Below are positions 34,245 to 43,800 of a stretch of DNA of 64,000 nt, one piece after another. The DNA is from UBA2421 sp002343075 (GTDB lineage Bacteria; Planctomycetota; Phycisphaerae; Tepidisphaerales; Tepidisphaeraceae), in assembly GCA_937982565.1 (NCBI GenBank), contig CALJLN010000045.1:66552-130551 (forward strand). Reading direction: 5' to 3'. Positions within the stretch are counted from its first letter, which is position 1, and the number at the start of each line of letters is the position of its first letter. The translations under genes were made by a program, and so were the position numbers. Under the pieces are notes generated by a model. The model had not been told where the DNA came from and ran no database searches. It worked only from the letters and a program-made list of their open reading frames with translations.

Positions 34245-34997
34245 ATGCGATCGCATCTCGTTCTGAAGTCCGCCCTCGTCGGCGGCGCGTTGGCGTTTTT
34301 GGCGGCATCGGCACAGGCTCAAATCGGGCCGGAACTTCTGCTCAATGGCACATTGGATAGCCCGGGCATCCATGAGTCAGATACGGTGGACAACTGGAGC
34401 CTGGTTGAAACGCCCGGTGGTTCGGTCAACTCGGCCACGATGGCGAGCTTTGCCAACCATACCCCGGACGACGGCGACCCAAACACCACGCAAGTCGGTC
34501 TCTGGAATCGCTCGTTTGAAGGGCTTTTTTTCGGTAACAACATGGAACCTGTGGGTGCCCGCCTTTCGCAGGTGGTCGGGGGCGCTGTGCCCGGCCAACT
34601 GTATCGCGCGCGTGGTTGGTCACGCTGGGAAACCAATTACTCCGGCGGCCAGACGACTTTGTCTGCTGGCCCGCTCGTGGGTCAGCCTTCGCCAACCAAC
34701 ACGTTTTTCGCAATGACCTTCCTGGATGCTGGCAACTCGCCGATCTCCAGCGTTGTGCTCGATCTTCGCACCGAGCAATCCAATGGTGCTGGCTGGCTCC
34801 TGCACACAATTGGCGGCGTTGCCCCGGCCGGTACCGTCTCCATCGAAGTCGCAGGCATCACTGAGAACATGGTTCCAGTTACTGGAGCGCAGTCGGCGTT
34901 CTTTGATGATTTCAGCCTGCGTGCCGTTCCCGAGCCGACCACCCTCGGCCTGGCCTCGGTCGCCGCGATGGGCATGCTCGTCCGCCGTCGCAAGTGA
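34245..34997 (+). CDS. PEP-CTERM sorting-domain protein
   Basis: A protein of 250 residues from 34245, which follows AAGGGAG and opens a signal peptide (MRSHLVLKSALVGGALAFLA, cut near SAQAQ). The body is a jelly-roll-like beta-sandwich (ELLLNGTLDSPGIHE, DNWSLVETPGG, FFDDFSLRAV), of the carbohydrate-binding type often seen in PEP-CTERM proteins. The tail VPEPTTLGLASVAAMGMLVR with RRK is a clear exosortase signal. A longer form from 34149 has its own strong ribosome site. It lies in the polysaccharide island, 228 bp after the glycoamylase-like gene. Confidence 0.88.
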   Translation: MRSHLVLKSALVGGALAFLAASAQAQIGPELLLNGTLDSPGIHESDTVDNWSLVETPGGSVNSATMASFANHTPDDGDPNTTQVGLWNRSFEGLFFGNNMEPVGARLSQVVGGAVPGQLYRARGWSRWETNYSGGQTTLSAGPLVGQPSPTNTFFAMTFLDAGNSPISSVVLDLRTEQSNGAGWLLHTIGGVAPAGTVSIEVAGITENMVPVTGAQSAFFDDFSLRAVPEPTTLGLASVAAMGMLVRRRK

Positions 34998-35074
34998 TTG
35001 CGTTGGTCAGATCGCAAGGATGCTCGCATCGATCGTGTTTATGTTTTGACCGATCGCAATTTCTCTGAACAACT

Positions 35075-35118
35075 CGCCCCTCCCGCCCGGCCTCGCCCGC
35101 CGGGCCGGGAGGGCGGGG
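35075..35118. terminator. GC-rich long inverted repeat, possible terminator
   Basis: CGCCCCTCCCGCCCGGC (35075-35091) can pair with GCCGGGCCGGGAGGGCGGGG (35099-35118), with one or two bulges. It lies 80 bp after the PEP-CTERM stop codon. No T-tract follows, so the terminator role is tentative. The remaining 35119-35273 shows no gene. Confidence 0.45.
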
Positions 35119-35273
35119 TTCGGAGGGGCGACATCGACCGCGGAAGCGCGCACTTTTACACCATACGATCATTGCCGCAGGCTCTTAATTACTAGTAGTT
35201 TCGTTTCATTCTCAATGTATCTGATACTTTCACGCTTGTATTGCTCAATCTGAGTAAGAGAGAGGAAAAAACC

Positions 35274-35975
35274 ATGAAACCCCGATTGAAAACCCTCATC
35301 GTCATCGCCGTCGCCGGTATGTTTGCACCGCTGGCGGTTGCCGCTCCAATCTTTGTTGATTTCGGAGAGGCAGCCCAGCCGACGGGGAATAATTACAACA
35401 ACGTGTCGCAGGCGCAGCTGCCAATCTTTAATGCGATTGATACCACGGGTGCTGGCACAGGAATTGGCATTACCACATCGGGCTTTAACCCGGGATCAAA
35501 CCAGAACGGCACAACCTCACCGACTGGCGCGGCCACGATCTTTGACTCGCAGGCGACGCGCGACAACCTGTTCGGGCATACCGTGAACTTTAACCAGCCG
35601 GCACCGCTGCCCCTGGGCGTGATTACCATCACGGGCCTCACTCCCGGAACGCCGTACGACTTTGCATTCTTCGGCTCGCGTACCGGCGTCACTGACAATC
35701 GCGAAACGCAGTTTGCGGCCTCCGGTGCCAACTCCGTGACGGCCTTGCTGGACACCGCCAACAACGTCAGCAATATCGGCATCGCCGCTGGCGTGCTCCC
35801 CAATGGAAGCGGGACTATTCAGATCGCCGTTTCCCCCGGTCCGAACAACACGAATGGCAGTGGGTTTTTCTACGTCGCCGCCATGCGCATGGAAGCGATT
35901 CCCGAACCCGGCTCGGTTGCGCTGGCGTTGTTGCCGCTCGGCATTGCCGCCTTGCGTCGTCGCCGCCTGCGTTAG
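35274..35975 (+). CDS. PEP-CTERM sorting-domain protein
   Basis: A protein of 233 residues. A purine-rich GAGAGAGG lies upstream of the start; a signal peptide (MKPRLKTLIVIAVAGMFAPL, cut near AVAA) leads to a beta-rich domain (IFVDFGEAAQPTGNNYNNV, VITITGLTPGTPYDFAFFGS) which resembles the FnIII-like modules of secreted planctomycete proteins. The tail IPEPGSVALALLPLGIAALR with RRRLR is a PEP-CTERM signal. No catalytic motif. It lies between another PEP-CTERM gene and an SGNH hydrolase. Confidence 0.85.
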   Translation: MKPRLKTLIVIAVAGMFAPLAVAAPIFVDFGEAAQPTGNNYNNVSQAQLPIFNAIDTTGAGTGIGITTSGFNPGSNQNGTTSPTGAATIFDSQATRDNLFGHTVNFNQPAPLPLGVITITGLTPGTPYDFAFFGSRTGVTDNRETQFAASGANSVTALLDTANNVSNIGIAAGVLPNGSGTIQIAVSPGPNNTNGSGFFYVAAMRMEAIPEPGSVALALLPLGIAALRRRRLR

Positions 35976-36062
35976 TCAGATTCGGTTGTTGTCAGATTGT
36001 TGTTGATGGAAGTGGCCCGGTCGGACGAGCCGCCCGGCCGGGCGCAAGCAGGAGTAGCACCA

Positions 36063-36923
36063 ATGAAACGAGTCGTCTTCTCTGCAATCGTAGTATTGTT
36101 GGCGTGGTCGTCGGTTGGGCTGGCCCAGGCGAAGAACCTGATTTTCTATGGCAACAGCTTCACGATCGCCACCGGCTTCGGCAGCACGCGCACCGTGCCG
36201 GCGGTGCTGAGCGATATCGCCGTCGCCGCGGGGAATCCCGCGCCGTTTATGTCCAATCCGTCGATCGCCGGCTGGTCTCTGCAGCAGCACCGCAACTCCA
36301 ACACCAGTGCGATCACCACCTCCATTCCGCTGGGACAGAAGTGGGATTATGTGATCCTGCAGGATTTTTCGACGCAGCCGACCCGGCTGGGCAACACGGC
36401 CACACACAGGTCGAGTTTTCTTTCGCTCTATAACGTGGTGCGCACGCATAGCCCGAACGCCAAGGCCATCGGTTATGAAACCTGGGCGCGCGGTCCGGGG
36501 CACTCGTACTACGCGGGTGGCAGCCCAACCTATCCCGGAGGTCCGGCGGAGATGCAGGCCGAGGTGCGCAACGGCTATAACCTGAGCACGGCCGACGTAA
36601 ATGCCGCCCACGGTGCGGGCACATCCATCGTCTCTCCCGTTGGAGATGCCTGGGAAAATGCCGGGTTCCCCCTCACGCTGTACGCAAGTGACATCTATCA
36701 CGCACAGAACCGCGGGACATTTCTGGCGGCTCTCACGCTGTACACGACCATCTACGGCGACAATACGGTGACCGATATCAACTTGGCCGGCGTGCTGACG
36801 AGCCTGAACATTTCCGCTTCGGACGGCGCGGTGCTGGCTTCGGTGGTTGAAGCGACCGTCCCCGAACCTTCGGCGGGCATGCTGCTGCTGGCGGGTGCGA
36901 CGGTGCTGCTCCGCCGACGGTGA
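36063..36923 (+). CDS. SGNH/GDSL-type hydrolase with PEP-CTERM tail
   Basis: A protein of 286 residues. AGGAG lies 8 bases before the start; a signal peptide (MKRVVFSAIVVLLAWSSVGL) is followed by an SGNH domain: block I as FYGNSFT (GDS replaced by GNS), VILQDFSTQP and a C-terminal DIYHAQ that supplies the Asp-His pair. Esterases of this fold remove acyl groups from sugars or polysaccharides. The tail VPEPSAGMLLLAGATVLLRR is a PEP-CTERM signal, so the enzyme should end up at the surface, where it could deacylate the exopolysaccharide. It sits between PEP-CTERM and glycoamylase genes. Confidence 0.82.
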   Translation: MKRVVFSAIVVLLAWSSVGLAQAKNLIFYGNSFTIATGFGSTRTVPAVLSDIAVAAGNPAPFMSNPSIAGWSLQQHRNSNTSAITTSIPLGQKWDYVILQDFSTQPTRLGNTATHRSSFLSLYNVVRTHSPNAKAIGYETWARGPGHSYYAGGSPTYPGGPAEMQAEVRNGYNLSTADVNAAHGAGTSIVSPVGDAWENAGFPLTLYASDIYHAQNRGTFLAALTLYTTIYGDNTVTDINLAGVLTSLNISASDGAVLASVVEATVPEPSAGMLLLAGATVLLRRR

Positions 36924-37109
36924 AGCGGTTCCGCGGCGAGTGGGTCAACAGATATCACAGAGAGGTGGGACGATGTCGGGTCAGCGCGATCGCAGCCTCA
37001 TCGCCGCCTCTCTGTGACTTTTGTGTGGTTTATGACACCGCCGGGCAAATCTCGCCATGCACTCGAATTTTCAGCTACTATTTAGCCATTGCAGCATAAG
37101 ATCAGCTCG

Positions 37110-40100
37110 ATGAGACCGAATCGCCGTGCAAACACGACCTTTATCGAACCGCTGGAACAGCGGCGGCTGCTGGCAGCGGCAGGCGCGTCGACAATCATCG
37201 GGGCGTGGGTCGATAGCGCGGCGGAAAGGGTCGTTGTTGAGGGTGGGCAACTTGGTAGTTTCGACATTGGGGAAGATATCGGCAATCCGGCAATCGCCGG
37301 TTCGTCGTCGTTCTCCAATGGAAGTTACACGATCGCCGCTGCGGGAACCGACATCGCCGGGGTGAGCGATCAGTTTCACTTTGTGCATGACCCGCTAACC
37401 GGCGATGGCACGTTTACGGCACGGGTGGCGTCGCTGATTAACACCAATGTCGGCGCGAAGGCCGGCATCATGATGCGCAGCAGCACCAACGCCGATGCCG
37501 CTTTTGCAGCGGTTGTGCTCACGCCGTCGAGTGGTGTGCAGTTTCGAGTCCGCCTGACCGACGGCGACACGTCGGCGGCAAGCTCGATCGGGGGAATCAC
37601 GGCACCGCGCTGGGTGCGGCTTGTGAAGACGGGTAACAACATTGCCGGGTTTTGGTCGACCGACGGCATCACATGGAACACCGTTGGCTCACCCCAAGCG
37701 ATCGCGCTGGGTGGCTCGCCGCGCATCGGGCTTGCGGTGACATCGCGCAATGTGCTCACGCCAACCACGGCGGTCTTCAGCAATGTCAGTTACCTGCTGC
37801 CGGAGGGATATGCCATCAATGACCTGGGTTCGCCGGGTGTGGCTGGCTCGGCGGCGTTTGATCCGGTGACGCAGGCATTTGAAGTAACCGGCGGCGGGAC
37901 GGGTGTGGGCGGGACGGGCGACCAACTCGCTTTTCTTAACCGCAATCTCACCGGCGGCGGGACGGTGACGGCGCTGGTCGATGCCTCGGCGGTGGGTGCG
38001 GGTGCGGCGTCGATCATGATCCGCGGCGCGGCAACCGGGGGCGCGGCGTTTGCCTCAGTAAGCCTCGGCGCGGGCAGCGTGCGGTTTGATTGGCGCGCCA
38101 CTGCCGGCGCGTCGGCGGCGGGCGTGTCGATCGCGGCAGCATCAGCGACTCTGTGGCTGCGAATCGTCCAGACAAGCTCGACAGTCGCCGCATACACTTC
38201 GCAGAATGGCGTTGCGTTTACCCAGATCGGGCAGACGCAGCCACTAGTCATGCCCAGCGCATCGGCGATCACCGGCGGGGCGGTGGCTTCGGGCAGCAGC
38301 GGGACGGCGGTATCGGCGATCTTCTCCAAGTTTAGTGTGGTCGCCGCGGGCCTGGACAATCTGAGTGTCGGTACTACCACTTCGCCGGCTCTGATCGATT
38401 TCGATTCGCCGAGCAATACATCGATCATTCGCGCCACCGGCACCGGTCTGGCGGCAGCGGGGGATTCGCTGTCGTTTCTCAGCCGGGGGATGGCAGGTGA
38501 TGGAAGCGTGGTCGGCTACCTCAACAGTTTCAATGGGGCTGACCCGGCGGCGCGCGCAGGGTTGATGCTGCGCGCTTCAACTTCTGTCGATGCACCATTT
38601 GTCGCCGTTGCAGTAGTGCCCGCTGTGGGAGTGCGAATGATTTTCCGGCTCACCCCCGGTGGGCCGATTGCTCAGCAGGGCAGCGGGGGCGTTTTGTCGG
38701 CGGTGTCGATGCGGCTGATTCGTTCCGGAAGCAACGTCTCGGCGTCATTTTCAACCGACGGCGTCGCCTTCACCCCACTCGGTACCGCGGTGGGCGTTGC
38801 TTTGAACAATACTGCGCTGGCGGGCGCGTTTGTCGCTTCCGGCGACTCTGTGCTGTCGGCTTCGGCCAGTTTCACGGGCATCGCGGCGGGGAGAAGTCTT
38901 CCGCCGGGCGCGGGCATTTTCTCGGCCGCCGATGAACTGTTTCTACACGATCTATCCCGTCGATCTGTCGATTTTTTTTACACCGAGACCAACGCCTCAA
39001 CCGGCCAGGCCCCCGATGGCTCAAATGCCAACGGCGGCAGTCCGTCGTCCGCCAGTTCGATCGCCTCGACCGGGTTTGCGCTCAGCGCGCTGGTCATCGC
39101 TGCCGAACGGGGATTTCTCTCGCGGGCCGACGCTTACCAGCGCGCCTTGAACACCGTCAATTTTCTCAACACCACTGCGGCTCAGGTGAATGGTTTCTTT
39201 TATCATTTCATCAATCCGGTGACGGGGGCGCGCTCCGGCAACAGCGAGCTTTCACCCATGGATACGGCGTTGCTGATGGCCGGCGTGATTCATGCGGCGC
39301 AATATTGGCCGGGCACGCCGCTGGCTGCGGTCGCGGGAACTGTTTTTAATCGCGTGGACTGGCCTTGGATGCAGAAACCCAACGGTCATTTTTATGGCCA
39401 TTGGACACCCGAATCCGGCTTTGCGTTCGGCTATGGCGACTTCAGTGAGGCGGCACTGATATACTTGCTTGGACTTGGCTCGCAGACGTTTCCCAGCACG
39501 GCAAGCTCGTGGAATTCATGGTCGCGCTCGCCGTCGATTAGTTACAATGGATTCAATTTCATCACCGCGCAGACGGGCGCGCTGTTCACCACGCAATATC
39601 CTCTCGGCTGGTTTGATCTTCGCGGGCTGAGCGACGCGGCCGGACTAAACTATCACAACAACGCCGCGACGGCGGCGCTGGCGCAGCGGCGCATGGCGGT
39701 CGACTTGAGCGGGACATTTCCGCAGTACGGCCTCAATAACTGGGGTTTCACCGCAGCGGACGGGCAAGGGGGCTACACCGTGTTCGGTGGGCCACCCCCG
39801 ACCGGAAACATCAATGGAACAGTCGTGCCCACCGCGCCCGGTGGGTCGCTGGCGTTCATCCCTCGGCAAGCTGTTGACGCCCTGCAGCACATGCGAAGTA
39901 CTTATGGCAGCACGGTTTACAAGAAATATGGCTTCGTCGATGCGTTTAACCCACACAACGGCTGGACAAGCTCGATCGTGTTGGGAATCGATGTCGGCAT
40001 GATGCTTCTTGCGGCGGAGAATGCACGGTCAGGGTTGATTTGGAACACTTTCAACGAATCGGCGGTGGCGAGGCAGGCCAAGGCGCGGGCATTCACGTCT

Positions 40101-40751
40101 CTGAAGCCGGAGCTGTTGTCCGCAGTCACGCGGAAGAACAATCCGACGCTTGGAAACCACGATCTGGCCATTCCGCAATCGGAGGTCCTGCTGATTGACG
40201 ATCGTGTGGCAGGGCCGACCCAACTCGTGCTCTCCTTCGGGGCGGCAGTCGTTAAAGGGCCTTCATTCGCGATTACCACGAGCAGCGGCAGTGTGCTCAG
40301 CAGCGCGGCGGGTGGGACAACGCTCACAGTCAATCTTAGCAGCGCAGCCGACGCGGCGTATCTCGATGTCACGATAGCCGACTTGCGCCACGCCAATACG
40401 AGTGGCACGCCGGCATCGGGCAGCTATTCACTGAGAATTGGAGTCCTCGCCGGGGATGCCAACCGGAGCGGCGCGGTCAACCTCGACGACTTTACAATTC
40501 TCGCCAGCAATTTCGGCCAAACCCCCGGTGGGTTTCCGCAGGCCGATTTTAACTTCGACGGTACCGTCAACCTCGATGACTTCACCGTGCTCGCGGCGCA
40601 GTTTGGGAAATCACTTCCGGCGGCGCGGGTGTTGGACGATGCGGGAACGGGCGGGCGCGCGGCGGTGTTCGGCAGCGTTGCCGTGCAACTCGATTCGCAG
40701 CGGTGGTGGAGCGACGACGATGAGTCGGAACTCGACCTCATCACCGCCTGA
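37110..40751 (+). CDS. LEPR-XLL multidomain glycoamylase-like enzyme with dockerin-like C-terminus
   Basis: A protein of 1213 residues. The LEPR-XLL signal EPLEQRRLLAA is at residues 13-23. Three related beta-sandwich modules of about 180 residues (roughly 50-230, 235-415, 425-600; DQFHFVHDPLTGDGTFTARV, DQLAFLNRNLTGGGTVTALV, DSLSFLSRGMAGDGSVVGYL) resemble concanavalin-type carbohydrate-binding domains. The enzyme domain (about 605-995) is PF10091 glycoamylase-like, with STGFALSALVIAAERGF, GYGDFSEAALIYLLGLG and YGFVDAFNP aligned to the protein at 32535. Near the end lie two dockerin-like repeats (AGDANRSGAVNLDDFTIL, DFNFDGTVNLDDFTVL). The expected role is an exported glucan hydrolase held at the surface or in a complex. 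No PEP-CTERM tail is present. Confidence 0.86.
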   Translation: MRPNRRANTTFIEPLEQRRLLAAAGASTIIGAWVDSAAERVVVEGGQLGSFDIGEDIGNPAIAGSSSFSNGSYTIAAAGTDIAGVSDQFHFVHDPLTGDGTFTARVASLINTNVGAKAGIMMRSSTNADAAFAAVVLTPSSGVQFRVRLTDGDTSAASSIGGITAPRWVRLVKTGNNIAGFWSTDGITWNTVGSPQAIALGGSPRIGLAVTSRNVLTPTTAVFSNVSYLLPEGYAINDLGSPGVAGSAAFDPVTQAFEVTGGGTGVGGTGDQLAFLNRNLTGGGTVTALVDASAVGAGAASIMIRGAATGGAAFASVSLGAGSVRFDWRATAGASAAGVSIAAASATLWLRIVQTSSTVAAYTSQNGVAFTQIGQTQPLVMPSASAITGGAVASGSSGTAVSAIFSKFSVVAAGLDNLSVGTTTSPALIDFDSPSNTSIIRATGTGLAAAGDSLSFLSRGMAGDGSVVGYLNSFNGADPAARAGLMLRASTSVDAPFVAVAVVPAVGVRMIFRLTPGGPIAQQGSGGVLSAVSMRLIRSGSNVSASFSTDGVAFTPLGTAVGVALNNTALAGAFVASGDSVLSASASFTGIAAGRSLPPGAGIFSAADELFLHDLSRRSVDFFYTETNASTGQAPDGSNANGGSPSSASSIASTGFALSALVIAAERGFLSRADAYQRALNTVNFLNTTAAQVNGFFYHFINPVTGARSGNSELSPMDTALLMAGVIHAAQYWPGTPLAAVAGTVFNRVDWPWMQKPNGHFYGHWTPESGFAFGYGDFSEAALIYLLGLGSQTFPSTASSWNSWSRSPSISYNGFNFITAQTGALFTTQYPLGWFDLRGLSDAAGLNYHNNAATAALAQRRMAVDLSGTFPQYGLNNWGFTAADGQGGYTVFGGPPPTGNINGTVVPTAPGGSLAFIPRQAVDALQHMRSTYGSTVYKKYGFVDAFNPHNGWTSSIVLGIDVGMMLLAAENARSGLIWNTFNESAVARQAKARAFTSLKPELLSAVTRKNNPTLGNHDLAIPQSEVLLIDDRVAGPTQLVLSFGAAVVKGPSFAITTSSGSVLSSAAGGTTLTVNLSSAADAAYLDVTIADLRHANTSGTPASGSYSLRIGVLAGDANRSGAVNLDDFTILASNFGQTPGGFPQADFNFDGTVNLDDFTVLAAQFGKSLPAARVLDDAGTGGRAAVFGSVAVQLDSQRWWSDDDESELDLITA

Positions 40752-40821
40752 GCGCACGGGGGTTCATCGCACACGGTGACTGGTACACTACGCAAAGATG
40801 AGCAAACTTAAGGAGCAAGCA

Positions 40822-43800
40822 ATGATGAAACCGCTTACAATCTCCGTTTTCTCGACCATGATCGGGTGTCTTATGAGTTGCTTTTCATCGGTTGTCATCG
40901 CGAGGCCGACGTCGTTGCTGGGGGATGATCGGACGTGGCAGCCGATTGCGTCGGATGGCGTTGAAGTGAAGGTATCGCGCGAACAGGGCAGCGATGGTCA
41001 ACCCGCGTTGCGGATCGACTACGATTTTACCGCCGGGGCGGGTTATTGCGGCGCGACGCTCGATCTGCCGCTCATTCTGCCGGAAAACTACGACTTGACC
41101 TTTCATGTCCGTGGCACGGGTCCGGCAAACAACCTTGAGTTGAAACTGGCTGATCCCTCTCTGCTCAATGTCTGGTGGATCAATCGGCGGGCATTCGAGT
41201 GGCCGACAGAATCGACTCGTCTGGCGAACCAGAAGCGGCACTTTCACTTTGCCTGGGGCCCGAGTGGGGGAGAGGCGCTGACGCAACTTGGTCGCATCGA
41301 AGTGATCATCGCAGCAGCCGAAGGGGGGAGTGGAACTGTCTGGGTCGAAGGTTTCAATCTCGCCCCGTTACCGCCGGAGCAGCCGTATACCGGCACGCCC
41401 AGGGTTTTTGCGAGTTCGGGGGCGTTGTCGAACGAAGAACTGCAGAATTTGCTGGAAGACGGTGTGACGTGGACCGCCGCCGGAGACGATCCTTCGCCGT
41501 CGCTGTCGATCGATTTCGGCCAGCCGCGTGACCTCGGCGGGCTGGTGATTCACAAGGCTGCCGAGCACGCACCGAGCGATTTTACCGTGGATGTTTCCTC
41601 TGACGGCCAGAATTGGACGACCATTCGAAAGGTTGTGGGTGCTAATGCGCTGCCATCGGAGCTGATGCTGCCTGATTTGCAAACGCGGTACCTCCGGCTG
41701 GCGTTTGCCGGGGCCACCGCACCTGCCACGGTAAGTAAGATTGGGATTCTCGAAACTGCCGTTGGTGCCTCGCCGAATGCTTTCTGGAAGCACCGCGCCA
41801 CGCGGGCCAGGAAGGGTGTGTTTCCGCGAAACTTGCTGGAAGAACAGTCTTACTGGACCGTCATGGGACAGCCGGGCGATGCGCGCGAGGCGTTGATGAA
41901 CGAAGAGGGCCAGATCGAAGTGGCGGCGCGCGGTGTTTCGCTGGAGCCGTTTGTTCTGCGTGGCGATCAACTGCTTACCTGGGCCGATGCGAGTCACGAG
42001 CAATCGCTTCGTGATGGCTGGATACCGATTCCGACGGTCGTTCGCACATACAACGGGCTTGAGCTGCGAGTCACGGCATTCGCCGCGGGTGCAGCGGGGG
42101 CGTCTAACCTGCACGCGGCGTATGTACTTCAAAACACCAGCCCGGACGTGGTGGAAGGCAGGATGATCGTAGCCGTGCGCCCGCTGCAGGTGCTCCCGCC
42201 GTGGCAAGACCTGAATATCACCGGCGGCTGGACCGCAATCCGGTCTATTCGGGTCGAAGATGGCTCGATCGTCGTGAACGATGATAAGGACGCGAAGCGC
42301 ATCGTGCCCGGTGCTGGCTATGAGCTTACGTTATCGCCTTACGACGCCGGCGATCCTATCGAGCAGTTGAAATCAGGATCGGCACCGCTGGTCGCGTCTG
42401 GTGAGAAGAGCATCATCGATCCGCAAAAGTCGGCGACGGCGCTTATTCACTGGGCGTACGAACTGCAACCGGGCGAGTCGAAGACATTTCTCGCTGCGGT
42501 GCCATTTCATGGGACCGAGGTGCCCGCAGAACTGCCCGCCGATGCTGCAGCGTTTGCGGAGTTGCAGAACACCGTTGCCGCTGACTGGTCGAAGCAGGTG
42601 AACCGCGCCACATTCAAGCTTCCTCCGGCGGCGAAGCAGTTTCATGACACCATTCGGGCTACGCAGGCTTACATTCTCATCAATCACGATGGCAACGGCT
42701 TTCAGCCCGGGTCGCGCACCTATGATCGATCGTGGATGCGCGACGGCTCGATGACCTCGGCGGCGATGCTCGAACTCGGTCACGAGCAATTGGTGAAAGA
42801 CTTTGTCAACTGGATCGCACCGTATCAGTTTCCCAGCGGAAAGGTCCCGTGTGTTGTAGACCGCCGGGGGCCTGATCCGGTTCCTGAGCATGATTCTCAC
42901 GGCCAGCTAATCTGGCTCATCGCCAACACCTACCGATATACGCACGACGAGGCGATCGTCCGCAATCACTTTCCGCGGGTGCGGAAGGCTGTTGAGTACA
43001 TCGAGAGCCTGCGGGCCGAACGCATGACCGAAGAGTTCGGCTTAAGCGGGCCCCCGCGGCAGGAGCCTGGTAAGCCGGCGGTGCCAGCCGCCGCGTTCAG
43101 GGGGTTGGTTCCCGAGTCGATCAGCCACGAGGGCTACTCCGCGAAGCCAATGCACAGCTTCTGGGACACCTTCTTCATCCTCCGCGGGTTGAATGACGCA
43201 GCTTATCTGGCTGAAGTGGCCGGCGAGCCGGCTCTGTCGGCGAAGTGGAAATCGCTCACAGAGGAGTTCCGCGAGAGTCTTCGCGCCAGCATTCATGCGA
43301 CGCATGCAGCCCACGGCATCGACTACCTGCCTGGCTGTGTCGAACTGGGCGATTTTGATTCGACCTCATCCACCATCCTGCTCTGGCCTGTCGACGAAGC
43401 GGAGAGCTTCCCCCGCGCCTGGCTCGATGCGACGTTTGACCGGGCATGGAAGGAGTTTTTGAAGCGCAGGGAGAGTATGCCCGCAACGTGGACTGCGTAC
43501 ACGCCGTATGAAATCCGCCACGTCGGCACCTACCTCAGGCTGGGCCATAAAGATCGCGCCTGGGCTGCGATGGACTACTTCTTCGCGCATCAGCGACCCG
43601 TCGGCTGGCGACACTGGGCAGAAGTCGTGTGGCGTGACCCGCTGGCGCCGAAGATGATCGGCGACATGCCGCATACCTGGGTCGGCAGTGATTTCCTGAA
43701 CGCGATGCGTGCAATGTTTGTCTACGAAGACCAACACCAACAGAAGCTGATTTTGCTCGCGGGCTTGCCCGATGCCTGGCTAACCGACCCTGCGGGCGTT

